A stretch of 64,000 nt of DNA from Polycladospora coralii (GCF_014773435.2 NZ_JACXAG020000011.1:1-64000), one strand, 5' to 3'; shown: positions 43,221 through 51,760, numbered from the stretch's first letter. Translations and numbers: made by a program. The notes: generated by a model not told the origin, from the sequence alone.

Positions 43221-43610
43221 TTATTTGATTCCTAAATCCGATTTCACTTTATCAACATGTGCCTGGAGAGCATCGATAGTGAAATCTTGAAAGAAACCGG
43301 AATTCTTCGATAGTGGTACTTTCAATGCTTTACCGATCTGTTCTATCTCCTTGCGTAGTTCTTTGGGGATACGGACGTTATGTGGTACATGAGTTTCATA
43401 TTTGGGCTTTTTCTTATACTTTGCATAACTCGGTTTAATGGCTGCTTCTTTTTCTATAGAAGGAGCCATTTTATCATCTTGTTGTGGGACTATTTTTGGC
43501 TTTTCTTCTATAGTTTCTGTATTTTCCTCTATTACTGGTTGTTCCTCTGTTATTTCTTCCTTTTTATCTTCTGGAAATAGCGGTTTTATTTCTTTTGATT
43601 TTCTACCCAT
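43221..43610 (-). CDS. ParA-partner DNA-binding protein (ParB/ParG-like)
   Basis: 129 aa from ATG 43610, overlapping the parA stop by 8 nt. Acidic, proline-rich linker, then a basic C-terminus (HNVRIPKELRKEIEQIGKAL) like a ribbon-helix-helix domain. Coupling with ParA indicates the partition adaptor. Confidence 0.7.
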   Translation of the reverse strand: MGRKSKEIKPLFPEDKKEEITEEQPVIEENTETIEEKPKIVPQQDDKMAPSIEKEAAIKPSYAKYKKKPKYETHVPHNVRIPKELRKEIEQIGKALKVPLSKNSGFFQDFTIDALQAHVDKVKSDLGIK

Positions 43611-44397
43611 TCTGTAACACCTCATCGAGCAATTTAAAGTAGTATTTGGCATGATCACCGTTCGGATCGGCTAGTACAATTGGCATTCGAGCAGATGCGA
43701 TGAATTCTGGATATCGGATGGAGTCAGGGATTTTGGTATTCATAACCTTGATTCCTTTTAAGTTACAAAACGCATCAACTTGAGTCAAAACACCGCGATG
43801 TAAAAGGGTTTTTTTCTTTACCTTCATTGGAATGATCCCTTTTACTTCTGGAGATGTATCATACTGCTCTTTGTATACCTCAATTTTTTCAAGTAGCTGT
43901 ATTAGTCCTTGTGCGTTGTAAGCGTCCGGCTCAAATGGTATGTAGATTTCGTCAGCTACCATCATAATCGATGCAGCAATAATTTTTAACTCTGGTGGGC
44001 TGTCAATGATGATACGGTCAAAATCGTCTAAAACGGGCTCTATTGCCTTTCTAAGCGTCAGTAAATACTCTCGGACATCTGCCATGCCTGGAAGTGTGTC
44101 CAATTCGTAATAGTTCATATCGTCGTTAGCAGGAAGCAGGTAGAGGTTAGAACAGTACTTGATTGGAACTATTGCATCCTTTACAGGGAGATCATTAACC
44201 AGGACATCATACAAAGCATTCTCTAGTTCATTTGGCTGAATCCCAAAGCTAAGTGCTTGGTTACCTTGAGGGTCAGCATCAATTATCAAAACTTTCCTAT
44301 CAGGAAAACGTTTAGCATATGCAGCACCTAAGTTACAAGATACCGTAGTTTTCCCTACACCACCTTTGTTTTGTAGTATCGCAGTTACTTTCCCCAT
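43603..44397 (-). CDS. parA: ParA partition ATPase
   Basis: 264 aa. Deviant Walker A KGGVGKTTVSCNLG, DADPQGNQA, and IIDSPPELK. AAAGGGTGG precedes the ATG. Drives plasmid (or phage-plasmid) segregation with the overlapping gene and the palindromes upstream. Confidence 0.93.
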   Translation of the reverse strand: MGKVTAILQNKGGVGKTTVSCNLGAAYAKRFPDRKVLIIDADPQGNQALSFGIQPNELENALYDVLVNDLPVKDAIVPIKYCSNLYLLPANDDMNYYELDTLPGMADVREYLLTLRKAIEPVLDDFDRIIIDSPPELKIIAASIMMVADEIYIPFEPDAYNAQGLIQLLEKIEVYKEQYDTSPEVKGIIPMKVKKKTLLHRGVLTQVDAFCNLKGIKVMNTKIPDSIRYPEFIASARMPIVLADPNGDHAKYYFKLLDEVLQNG

Positions 44398-44530
44398 TTA
44401 CACCACCCTTTACAAGTATTTTACAATCCAAGTCTATCACATAGAGAATAGCTATTAAATAAAGCTTTATAGAATCAGTGTTACGAACATTCTCTGTTAC
44501 TTTTTTATCAACATTTAAACATTATTATAA

Positions 44531-44591
44531 AAGTTGCTAGCAACTTAGCTATTTAATTATATTTATCATACAAAAGTTGCTAGCAACTTTT
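44531..44591. promoter_or_regulatory. Two partition-site/operator palindromes
   Basis: AAGTTGCTAGCAACTT (44531-44546) and AAAAGTTGCTAGCAACTTTT (44572-44591), centres 43 bp apart (four turns), upstream of parA and divergent from 44719. Likely the centromere or par operator. The rest of 44398-44718 is AT-rich promoter DNA. Confidence 0.65.
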
Positions 44592-44718
44592 GTAGTTAGT
44601 GTTGTATTGATCAAATAATCATATATAATAACATGTAAAAGAATATAAACAACTGATTATAAAGCACCAAATAAACAAAGATTATACATAACAAATAAAA
44701 AATAATGGAGGAATATAG

Positions 44719-45789
44719 ATGTTAAACGATACAATAAAAAATGTAAGACAACCTAATTTCATTGTACGTTGTATTAATACTATTATAGAATTCTGCTATG
44801 ATTTCAAACCGCTTTTTGGTGCACTTTTCAGCTTCCTTGGTAGGTTCTCTTTGGTGCTTGTTAATATCGTAATTTTGGCAGGTACAATCATATTTTCTGC
44901 GTCTCACTCACTTCAATTGCTTCGACAAGCTGGTGCTACAAATGGTTTAGAATGGGTGGCAATGGTTGTCTGGGAGCTTATTTTTATCTTCTCATCAATC
45001 ATACTGGCAAATGATTTTAGAAAGGGAAATTGGAGGTCTGGCTGGGCACCATGGCTAGGATTTTTGATGGGATTTTTGTTTGTTGAAGTATCTAATGTAA
45101 TGGGAATGGCTGACAATATTTTCGGCTTGGCGATAGGGGTCGGAACACCAATTTTGTTACTAATTAGTAAGGGTCTATTGGCCCATCAATTCAAAAATAA
45201 ACGTCAGTTAATCACCAATGATAACGTCCAAAATAACAATGAAAAAAATGAAGATATTGTTGCTTCTATTGCTGATGAAGAAAGAAAATATACCAGTAAT
45301 CAGCCAACTGAAATAGAAGAAGAAAATGACTACAATGAAACTAAAATAACGACCAATAATGATGAATCTATCGCCAATGAAATTACACCGCTTAACACCA
45401 AAAATAGTGATGAAATAGATAAGGCTAATGACTACCAAACGACAAATATAACTACGCAAAATATTGGTGATAGTAATGACGATAACAACCAAAATAAAAT
45501 TAAACCTATCACCAAAAAACGAAGTACTAAGCGTAAGAACGTGATCTTTCTAAAAGACAAAAAACTACGCGGACAAATCGAAAATAAGCTGGAGAAAAGT
45601 AGAAAGAAAGATGAGATGAGATTGGCGGTTTCTGCGGTGTTTAGATTACAAGAAGAGAATAATGATTTCCCATCTAGAAGAGATGTTATGGAGTTGGCTA
45701 GGTGCTCTGACTATCAAGCGAAGGAAGCAATCAGAATTGCAAAGGAGATCATTGAGGATACACAACGAGCTGAAGCAAAAGAAGTGTAG
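44719..45789 (+). CDS. Membrane protein with charged linker and helical C-terminal domain
   Basis: 356 aa. Four N-terminal membrane helices (LVLVNIVILAGTIIFSASH, LEWVAMVVWELIFIFSSIIL, APWLGFLMGFLFVEVSNVM, LAIGVGTPILLLISKGLL), an Asn/Asp-rich linker of ~110 aa, and a C-terminal domain (RLAVSAVFRLQEENNDFPS RRDVMELAR) that recurs alone at 49477-49652. GGAGG precedes the ATG. Reminiscent of plasmid-spread membrane proteins with DUF2637-like helices; function unknown. Confidence 0.65.
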   Translation: MLNDTIKNVRQPNFIVRCINTIIEFCYDFKPLFGALFSFLGRFSLVLVNIVILAGTIIFSASHSLQLLRQAGATNGLEWVAMVVWELIFIFSSIILANDFRKGNWRSGWAPWLGFLMGFLFVEVSNVMGMADNIFGLAIGVGTPILLLISKGLLAHQFKNKRQLITNDNVQNNNEKNEDIVASIADEERKYTSNQPTEIEEENDYNETKITTNNDESIANEITPLNTKNSDEIDKANDYQTTNITTQNIGDSNDDNNQNKIKPITKKRSTKRKNVIFLKDKKLRGQIENKLEKSRKKDEMRLAVSAVFRLQEENNDFPSRRDVMELARCSDYQAKEAIRIAKEIIEDTQRAEAKEV

Positions 45790-45802
45790 TTGTTGAATAG
45801 AA

Positions 45803-45844
45803 AAAAACAATTAGGACTTATAGAAACTTCCTAATTGTTTTTTA
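45803..45844. terminator. Bidirectional terminator
   Basis: AAAAAACAATTAGG / CCTAATTGTTTTTT between convergent genes. Confidence 0.85.
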
Positions 45845-45855
45845 TTGAAATTATT

Positions 45856-46149
45856 TTATTTTGAAATTCTAGATAAGTACCCACTATAATAGCATTTCCA
45901 TATTGAAAAATCATAGTCTATACATCCGTCCAACCATAATGTTCCACCATAGTAACCGCCATTATAATATTTACTAAACCATTTTGTTTGTGGTACAGTT
46001 TGTGTTTTATAAATGTAAGTGGATTCTTGAGTGTGAATTCTATCTAACACTACATTTTCGCCGTTTGAAACGGCATTAGCTTGAGTTACTGGAACGAATA
46101 AACCAAAAACTAAAGAAAGTGTAAACATGAAAATAACGGTTCTTTTCAT
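45856..46149 (-). CDS. Secreted WxCYYxG-family protein 1
   Basis: 97 aa. Signal peptide TVIFMFTLSLVFGLFVPV...ANA, mature ~70 aa rich in Tyr/Gly/Trp with YYNGGYYGGTLWLDGCIDYD and IWKCYYSGYLSRI. Two Cys, probably a disulfide. Family of three in this window (46314, 46779). No match I know; compare secreted bacteriocin-size proteins. Confidence 0.65.
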   Translation of the reverse strand: MKRTVIFMFTLSLVFGLFVPVTQANAVSNGENVVLDRIHTQESTYIYKTQTVPQTKWFSKYYNGGYYGGTLWLDGCIDYDFSIWKCYYSGYLSRISK

Positions 46150-46313
46150 AAATAACGCCTCCTGATTTTTTGATTGTAAATGTGGAACAAATATATTATA
46201 TAATCAATTTTCTCAAAAAACAAAAAAATTTGCATTTTCACTATTTAATCATTGGAATTTAATGTATAATGAATTTGAATTAGGAATCTATGATAAATTA
46301 GGAGGTATTACTC

Positions 46314-46604
46314 ATGAAGAAAGTTGTGACATCTCTTTTTGCTTCTGTCTTAATTTTTGGTTTGGTTATACCTATGAGTAATCAAGTCGACGCTGCTACC
46401 GCTTCTAATGCATCGCAAATTACTAGTTCTTCAGTTACAGAAACCGTAAATCCTAATTTTACACGTACAATAAGATATTGGTCTAAATCTGCTTGGCCTT
46501 GGATCCATGGAGTACCATCAATGATAAATTATGGCGGAAAAATTTTGTATAAAGAGTACTGCTTTGATGCTGGTTCAAGCTGGGGTTGCTATTATTCTGG
46601 TTAA
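46314..46604 (+). CDS. Secreted WxCYYxG-family protein 2
   Basis: 96 aa. Signal peptide ending NQVDA; C-terminus MINYGGKILYKEYCFDAGSS then WGCYYSG. AGGAGG precedes the ATG. Divergent from protein 1 across ~165 bp. Confidence 0.65.
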   Translation: MKKVVTSLFASVLIFGLVIPMSNQVDAATASNASQITSSSVTETVNPNFTRTIRYWSKSAWPWIHGVPSMINYGGKILYKEYCFDAGSSWGCYYSG

Positions 46605-46650
46605 ATTTTTGGAAAAGATAAATTGTAGTTTGTAGTAGCAAACTGTGTCG

Positions 46651-46675
46651 GGACGCACAAAGGCGTCCTTTTTTG
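46651..46675 (+). terminator. Terminator
   Basis: GGACGC-ACAAAG-GCGTCC followed by six T. Confidence 0.8.
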
Positions 46676-46696
46676 TGTTAAAATTTTATCTTCCTA

Positions 46697-46740
46697 CTGT
46701 GACCAAAATCACACTAAACTTTATATTTTTTAATTAATAT
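46697..46740 (+). promoter_or_regulatory. CRP/FNR-type box and -10 of 46779 gene
   Basis: CTGTGACCAAAATCACAC (46697-46714) and TAATAT (46735-46740), centres 32 bp apart; same layout as 23215-23258 and 57227-57270. Confidence 0.7.
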
Positions 46741-46778
46741 AAATAGTGATTGAAAATTTCACAATTGGAGTGATTAAA

Positions 46779-47072
46779 ATGAAAAAGTTTGCATTAGTTA
46801 CAATGGCGGTTTTCATGTTTTCATTCGGTCTATTTGCCAGTTATTCGGATGCTTCTGCTGCTCAAGGAAAATATGCATCTCAAACTGTTGAGTATTCGAA
46901 AATCAAATACCCTTCATGGCAAAACACACCAAGCCAAATAAATTATTACGAATCTATTAATGCTGGTGGAGCCGCCTATGCTGGAAAGATAGATCGTGTC
47001 TATTGTAAAACGAGTTTTAGTGGAAATACATGGGAGTGTTATTATAAAGGTTTTGTACCTTTGTATAACTAG
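46779..47072 (+). CDS. Secreted WxCYYxG-family protein 3
   Basis: 97 aa from ATG 46779 (GGAG upstream; an in-frame upstream ATG at 46746 has none). Signal peptide to DASA; mature chain has TPSQINYYESINAGGAAYAG, DRVYCKTSF and WECYYKG. Controlled by a CRP/FNR-type box. Confidence 0.65.
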   Translation: MKKFALVTMAVFMFSFGLFASYSDASAAQGKYASQTVEYSKIKYPSWQNTPSQINYYESINAGGAAYAGKIDRVYCKTSFSGNTWECYYKGFVPLYN

Positions 47073-47101
47073 TATTCACACAATAAATATCTATGAAAAA
47101 A

Positions 47102-47128
47102 GGACGCACATTGTTGCGTCCTTTTTTG
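47102..47128 (+). terminator. Terminator
   Basis: GGACGCA-CATTGT-TGCGTCC followed by TTTTTT. Confidence 0.8.
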
Positions 47129-47440
47129 TGATGGCTACGAATATAGCAAATTTGTTGTCGGAATAGGTGGCTTCTGGTAGAATTGAAGCTAGTAAACAAT
47201 CTTTCAGAAAAATAAATCAGAAAATAAAATACAACGGATAAAATAAAAAACGACCTGTAGGGCAGGTCGCTCGAAGGTTGCAACTGCTACCAACAGTTAC
47301 AGCCAGAAATGTTCGATTGAATTTACACTATTATTGTATCTATTTCTCGGAATACGGTCAACAGGGGAAATATCGGAAAATAGATAGAATAATGGTGAAC
47401 AGAACCGAGCGACGCCCTGGAGGTCAGGGAGAAGGAAAAA

Positions 47441-48754
47441 ATGTCTACATTAGTGCAAGCAAAACAGCTTGAACTTGAGTTGTGGCACGACTGCTATCTG
47501 TCGGAGCGGAAGAAAACGGGTTTCGTGGCTACTTTAGAGATGCCCGGTGGTTTTCAGCGTTACTGGGGGCTAAATGACATACAGAAGATGCTCACACACG
47601 CAGAGAGTAAACATGAGAGTGATATGTATCTCAGCTTGAACGCATTTAAGTATGGCAGCCGAAAGGAGACCGCTTTAAAACAGATCCGCAACATAGGTCT
47701 GGATCTCGATATCTACAAAATGGGTGCAACACTTGCAGAAGCAACTGACGAGGTACAAGCCTTGGTGCTAGATCGGATATTGCCAGAGCCAAACTTGGTC
47801 ATAGGTAGTGGCCGTGGGCTTCAATTAATTTACGGTATAGAAGGCGGAGCATCACCGCAAATGGTCTGGATGTCGAGATACATTACTGCACAGTACACCA
47901 TGAAGCTAGGCTTTTTAGGAGCGGATACACAGACGACTGATCCAACACGAGTGCTAAGGTTCCCAAATACGATTAACCAAAAGAACCAGGTCAAGGCTAC
48001 TGTGGACATCTGGAACAACATAGAGTACGCATTACCTACCTTATATAGCTACTGTACACCAGTCGAGGAAACACGAAAATCGAGGCGGAAGATTAAACGC
48101 GAAATCGTCACGTTACCACCACCAAAGGGTATTGTTAACCTCTACAGCTTGAATACGAAGAAGAAAGATGATCTTGAGCTGTTGGTGACCCTACGTAACG
48201 GTCAGATGGTCGGCTATCGCAATACATACCTCTACACCTACTGCTTTACGGTGGCACTCATAGTGAAAGAGCAAGCCAGCACAATCGTTTTCGCTAGACA
48301 GATAAATGAGAAGTTCACAGAATCACTGCTGATAAAGGAAGTAATAGAGGTTGCAAAGTCTGCTTGCAAAGATGCATTGGCGTTTCTGAAGGCGTTTAGT
48401 GAGAATGAATATACTATGCGTGGGCTTAAAAGTGATCTGATCAAGCCTGAGAAGGCGTCTACTATTGTTAGAAAGCTGGAAATGACGAGTGATGAAGGCC
48501 AGCAAATGCGAGTACTGATAGATCAAGATATTAGACGTGATCGTAACACAGAGCTTGTGAGGGAAAAGCGGCGTGAAGAAGGTGTGAAGCCTAGGCAAGA
48601 GTATGAGAAAGTGCGTAAAGCTAAAGTTGATGATAAGTTAGATGTGTTGAGAATGGCGATAGTGGAAAACCCAAACGCTTCAAATTCGCAGTTATCTAAT
48701 ATCACAGGAATACCTAGAACAACTGTTATACGCTTAAAAAAAAGAATTACTTAG
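47441..48754 (+). CDS. Plasmid replication initiator, primase-like (Rep1)
   Basis: 437 aa. Primase/RepB-like core: LNAFKYGSRKETALKQIRNI, GLDLDIYKMG (metal-site Asp), VIGSGRGLQLIYGIEGG and TDPTRVLRFPNTINQKN. C-terminal HTH (NASNSQLSNITGIPRTTVIR). GGGAGAAGG precedes the ATG. N-terminal half nearly identical to Rep2. Likely primes or initiates replication at the downstream repeats. Confidence 0.8.
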   Translation: MSTLVQAKQLELELWHDCYLSERKKTGFVATLEMPGGFQRYWGLNDIQKMLTHAESKHESDMYLSLNAFKYGSRKETALKQIRNIGLDLDIYKMGATLAEATDEVQALVLDRILPEPNLVIGSGRGLQLIYGIEGGASPQMVWMSRYITAQYTMKLGFLGADTQTTDPTRVLRFPNTINQKNQVKATVDIWNNIEYALPTLYSYCTPVEETRKSRRKIKREIVTLPPPKGIVNLYSLNTKKKDDLELLVTLRNGQMVGYRNTYLYTYCFTVALIVKEQASTIVFARQINEKFTESLLIKEVIEVAKSACKDALAFLKAFSENEYTMRGLKSDLIKPEKASTIVRKLEMTSDEGQQMRVLIDQDIRRDRNTELVREKRREEGVKPRQEYEKVRKAKVDDKLDVLRMAIVENPNASNSQLSNITGIPRTTVIRLKKRIT

Positions 48755-48825
48755 GTGTCCACGGTCTGTCATTATAAGAATAAATAAAAACATATGTTCC
48801 CTGTCCATTGTATGTCACTATAAAC
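48753..48825 (+). other. Candidate plasmid origin repeats (copy 1)
   Basis: Two copies of TGTCC-N6-TGTCAYTATAA right after rep1, followed by AT-rich DNA to about 48960; the same pair follows rep2. Confidence 0.55.
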
Positions 48826-49012
48826 AAATATAATTGGACTGCTTTCTAATTTTTTCGGGTTTTAGTTACAATATTTTAGTTCTTTTTCTCTGTTTTTTTA
48901 TTGGGGAACGGTCTCTGTATGCTTTGCATATACTGTTTATATTGCACATCTTATAAAGGAATTGTTATCTCTTTTGAGATGTTCTTTATTCAGCTTATTG
49001 GAGGATGGTTTG

Positions 49013-49081
49013 ATGATCCAAAAGCTAGAGGAAACGATACGCGAAAATATAGTAAGCTCGTTTGAATTTGATTGCGAGTAA
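49013..49081 (+). CDS. 22-aa ORF upstream of hfq remnant
   Basis: MIQKLEETIRENIVSSFEFD then CE and stop; GGAGG 8 nt before the ATG. In copy 2 a 30-bp deletion truncates it (MIPKLEET). Possible regulatory leader. Confidence 0.35.
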   Translation: MIQKLEETIRENIVSSFEFDCE

Positions 49082-49110
49082 GGATTCGACTCTTCAGGAG
49101 GTAGCAATAG

Positions 49111-49179
49111 ATGATTAAGCAAGCGGTCAACATCCAAGAAGCATTTTTGAGAGAGTTGAAGAATAAGAAGATACTATGA
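49111..49179 (+). pseudogene. Truncated hfq (copy 1)
   Basis: Reads MIKQAVNIQEAFLRELKNKK then IL and stop; identical in start and ribosome site (AGGAGG) to the intact hfq at 55480, but cut off after 22 codons at a junction with unrelated DNA. Confidence 0.8.
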
Positions 49180-49194
49180 AAACGATTTAATACC

Positions 49195-49483
49195 TTGATA
49201 TATAAGGGTTTTGACCATATACCTAGATATGAAACGTAAACTGGAAATTAGTAAAACACCACATATAGTATGTCTTTAGTAAGGTGAAGTGGTTTGTTTT
49301 TTCCAATTACATCAAGCGATGTATTCTACTTTGCGGTTTACAGCAGTTACTCTATCACTAAGCTTTAGTGGTCTGTAGATAGCTACTCTGTCGCTTGTAT
49401 TAGGTGCTAGATCTGTTCCTTATATGGAAATATTTTCAGATGTGGCGGTTGAATCTGCTTTTGGTGGTCGTACCCCATATGAG
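49195..49483 (+). repeat. Dispersed repeat, inverted relative to 62110-62700
   Basis: 49195-49375 matches the reverse complement of about 62130-62315 (e.g. CTGGAAATTAGTAAAACAC, GTTTGTTTTTTCCAATTACA). 49425-49483 matches that of about 62650-62700 (ATATTTTCAGATGTGGCGGT). The block order differs between copies. No ORF; probably debris of a mobile element or lost gene. Confidence 0.6.
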
Positions 49484-49652
49484 ATTGGCGGTATCTGCGG
49501 TATTTAGATTACAAGAAGAGACTAATGATTTCACATCTAGAAGAGATGTTATGGAGTTGGCTAAGTGCTCTGACTATCAAGCGAAGGAAGCAGTCAGAAT
49601 TGCAAAGGAGATCATTAAGGATACACAACAAGCTGAAGCACGGGAGGCATAG
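49477..49652 (+). pseudogene. C-terminal fragment of the 44719-type membrane protein
   Basis: Reads RLAVSAVFRLQEETNDF ... SRRDVMELAKCSDYQAKEAV..., matching the last ~58 aa of 44719-45789. It is fused to repeat DNA without the membrane part. Confidence 0.75.
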
Positions 49653-49655
49653 GAC

Positions 49656-49733
49656 ATGGCGAATAATCGACAGCCAGTAATGGTGCAATTTAATTTAGAC
49701 GATGCAAATGAACTAAATATTACGTATATATAG
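49656..49733 (+). pseudogene. N-terminal stub of a plasmid gene
   Basis: MANNRQPVMVQFNLDDANEL then NITYI and stop. Coupled to the preceding stop, so probably the beginning of a gene lost by deletion. Confidence 0.4.
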
Positions 49734-49781
49734 GTTTTTATATACTTTCTAAGTAAAAAAATTTGTATTAACAAGTATGTA

Positions 49782-49810
49782 TTGACATATAAATTTTAAT
49801 ATAATAATAT
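49782..49810 (+). promoter_or_regulatory. Promoter of the small-peptide operon
   Basis: TTGACA (49782-49787), 17 bp, TAATAT (49805-49810): near-consensus sigma-A promoter about 90 bp before the first 15-codon ORF. Confidence 0.75.
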
Positions 49811-49901
49811 ATGATACAAATCGAAGTAATAAGAATAGAATTTGATATTTAATTACTTCGTACATATATCAAATTCTGATTGAAAGCGAGGTGTGCAATA
49901 A

Positions 49902-49949
49902 ATGAGTAATGAGTGGATTTCTGTAAAGAACGAGTGGATAGCTGTTTAA
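49902..49949 (+). CDS. 15-aa precursor-like peptide, copy 1
   Basis: MSNEWISVKNEWIAV, an internally repeated NEWIxV motif. GAGGTG 8 nt before the ATG. A second copy 99 bp downstream has the same protein with only a synonymous change (AAC/AAT), which argues that the peptide itself is selected. Upstream of a radical SAM/MFS/DinB operon: probable RiPP precursor or leaderless peptide substrate. Confidence 0.7.
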   Translation: MSNEWISVKNEWIAV

Positions 49950-50000
49950 TTTAATTTGATTCATCATCGAAAGATTACATGAAAGCGAGGTGTGTAATAA

Positions 50001-50048
50001 ATGAGTAATGAGTGGATTTCTGTAAAGAATGAGTGGATAGCTGTTTAA
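50001..50048 (+). CDS. 15-aa precursor-like peptide, copy 2
   Basis: Same 15 residues as copy 1, same GAAAGCGAGGTGTG ribosome region. A weak hairpin (TTTACCAA/TTGGTAAA) at 50076-50104 and a strong terminator/attenuator at 50170 follow. Confidence 0.7.
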   Translation: MSNEWISVKNEWIAV

Positions 50049-50169
50049 TAAAGAACTTGAGTACGCTTATTCTTTTTTTACCAAGTCATGAGGTTGGTAA
50101 AAAATGTACTTGTAATTTTTGTTGATTACTGATAATCAGACTAGTGTTAATATTATTAAGATGATAGAC

Positions 50170-50229
50170 TTCCTGTCAGAGGGAAGTTGAAGCTATACAT
50201 AATTCCCTCTGACAGGGAATTATTTTTTA
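50170..50229 (+). terminator. Attenuator between peptide ORFs and radical SAM gene
   Basis: TTCCTGTCAGAGGGAA / TTCCCTCTGACAGGGAA (16 bp, one bulge, 17-nt loop) followed by TTATTTTTT. It would give much peptide mRNA and little enzyme mRNA, the usual RiPP stoichiometry. Confidence 0.75.
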
Positions 50230-50241
50230 TGAGGTGAAAGA

Positions 50242-51621
50242 ATGAGTTTAGGTATAAAAGAAATCCCATTTAAAGAGATACCAGCATTGTGGAACTTTTT
50301 TTATCCGGTAGTGGGTAATCTAGAGAAATCAAATGGAGCTTCTGCTCAAGCATTAGCAAAAGAATATCTAAATAAAAATGAAAAGAACAAAGGTCTTACA
50401 AGTTTATATTTACATATACCGTTCTGTGATACTATTTGCACTTTTTGCCCTTTTATAAAGACTACAAACTATATTAATAATCTAGAGCCATATCTCGATG
50501 CTTTAATCAAGGAAATAAGAATGTTGTCATCTACTCCTAAAATGAAGTCTAGGGTTATTGATGCAGTTTATATCGGTGGAGGAACACCATCTGTTCTTCA
50601 ACCAGATCAAATAAGACGTCTCGGAGATGCAATTACATCCAACTTTGAGTTAGCAGAAGATTACGAGTGGACATTTGAATGCGCAGCACTGACTACTACT
50701 GAAGATAAAATTAAAGCAATGTCCGAAATAGGAGTAAATAGGGGCAGTTTTGGTGTTCAAACATTTAATGAGAAGTATAAAAAGATGTTCAATCTTCAGT
50801 GGACTGAAGATCAAGTACAACACACAAGGGATCTTATGATGAATTACTTCAATGCTTGTAACATGGACTTGCTTTATCATCTTCCAGGGCAAACCCATGA
50901 AGAGTTATTAGAGGACATAGAAAAATCAATTTCATTGAATACGTCAAGTATTGATGTCTACCCATTAGAATATTTGGCGACATCAAAGAAATTTTTGAAT
51001 AGTATAAATAATAGTAAATACGAAAAACCTCCTGTACCAATTGAAAAGATTAATTATAACAAGCTAGTGTATGATCGATTAAATTCTAGTGGATATTTTC
51101 AAAACTATGTATATACATTTACAAAAAATGATGCAAAATATAAGAGGTTTAAGTTTAGTGAGACCATATATGGGGGTTATGAAGATGAATTTCTTGCCCT
51201 TGGAGTGGGAGGATACTCGACTGTTAAAGGTCTGTCTTACGGCAATGTAGATAATGTAGATGATTATATAGGCTTAGTATCCAAGGGTTCATTTCCAGTT
51301 GCTCAAGCAATGGAATATCATGCTTACGAAAGAGGACTCGTCTTTTTCCCTAAAAAAATGCGAATTGAGAAATCTCATTTGGAAAAATACAACTTAGAAG
51401 AATATTTCTACATAAAATTAAAATCTTTGAGAGAAAAAAACATGATATATGAAACGCAGGATGAATTTTTACTAACTGATGAAGGCAAGGCTTGGTTCGC
51501 TAATGTTATGGTAGAACTAATGCCTGTTAAACAAAAAAACGCCTTAGATTTTGCTATAAACAGTATGCAAAATAATAAAAACTGGAAAGAAGAAAAAAGA
51601 ACAATCATCCCGAGTTTGTAA
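50242..51621 (+). CDS. HemN-like radical SAM enzyme
   Basis: 459 aa. LYLHIPFCDTICTFCPF supplies the C-x3-C-x2-C 4Fe-4S motif (Cys62, 66, 69); YIGGGTPSVL and NRGSFGVQTF follow HemN; a HemN_C-like domain lies near the end (EYFYIKLKSLREKNMIYETQ, LLTDEGKAWFANVM). GAGGTG precedes the ATG. HemN relatives include coproporphyrinogen dehydrogenase, HutW/ChuW and class C methyltransferases/cyclopropanases of natural products. Linkage to tiny Trp-containing peptides favours peptide modification. Confidence 0.85.
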   Translation: MSLGIKEIPFKEIPALWNFFYPVVGNLEKSNGASAQALAKEYLNKNEKNKGLTSLYLHIPFCDTICTFCPFIKTTNYINNLEPYLDALIKEIRMLSSTPKMKSRVIDAVYIGGGTPSVLQPDQIRRLGDAITSNFELAEDYEWTFECAALTTTEDKIKAMSEIGVNRGSFGVQTFNEKYKKMFNLQWTEDQVQHTRDLMMNYFNACNMDLLYHLPGQTHEELLEDIEKSISLNTSSIDVYPLEYLATSKKFLNSINNSKYEKPPVPIEKINYNKLVYDRLNSSGYFQNYVYTFTKNDAKYKRFKFSETIYGGYEDEFLALGVGGYSTVKGLSYGNVDNVDDYIGLVSKGSFPVAQAMEYHAYERGLVFFPKKMRIEKSHLEKYNLEEYFYIKLKSLREKNMIYETQDEFLLTDEGKAWFANVMVELMPVKQKNALDFAINSMQNNKNWKEEKRTIIPSL

Positions 51622-51703
51622 ATGTAATAATTTTTATGGCAAAAAATATTATATGTGACGTTTTTTTATTTTAATTATAAAGTAAATATGTGGATTACGG
51701 GGT

Positions 51704-51745
51704 TAAACCTCTACTTCCTTTCAATTCATAAGAAGTAGAGGTTTA
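51704..51745 (+). promoter_or_regulatory. Hairpin next to the MFS ribosome site
   Basis: TAAACCTCTACTTC / GAAGTAGAGGTTTA, 14-bp perfect stem, 14-nt loop, ending 3 nt before GGTGGAGG. No T-run, so perhaps translational control or RNA processing rather than termination. Confidence 0.5.
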
Positions 51746-51760
51746 TAGGTGGAGGTCAAT

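Larger units (their letters stand above)
47174..49180 (+). repeat. Rep-origin-hfq module, copy 1
   Basis: Direct repeat of 53553-55713 (offset 6379 at the start). The first ~700 bp are almost identical; the rest is clearly homologous but diverged. A CGACCTG/CAGGTCG hairpin at about 47250-47270 lies in the rep leader. Confidence 0.85.

Noticed and set aside
45856..47072. Lactococcin 972 family
   Set aside because: Size and signal peptide fit, but the C-terminal motif and two-Cys pattern do not match what I know of that family.
49902..50048. Sactipeptide or lanthipeptide precursor
   Set aside because: The 15-residue product has no cysteine; thioether chemistry is impossible.
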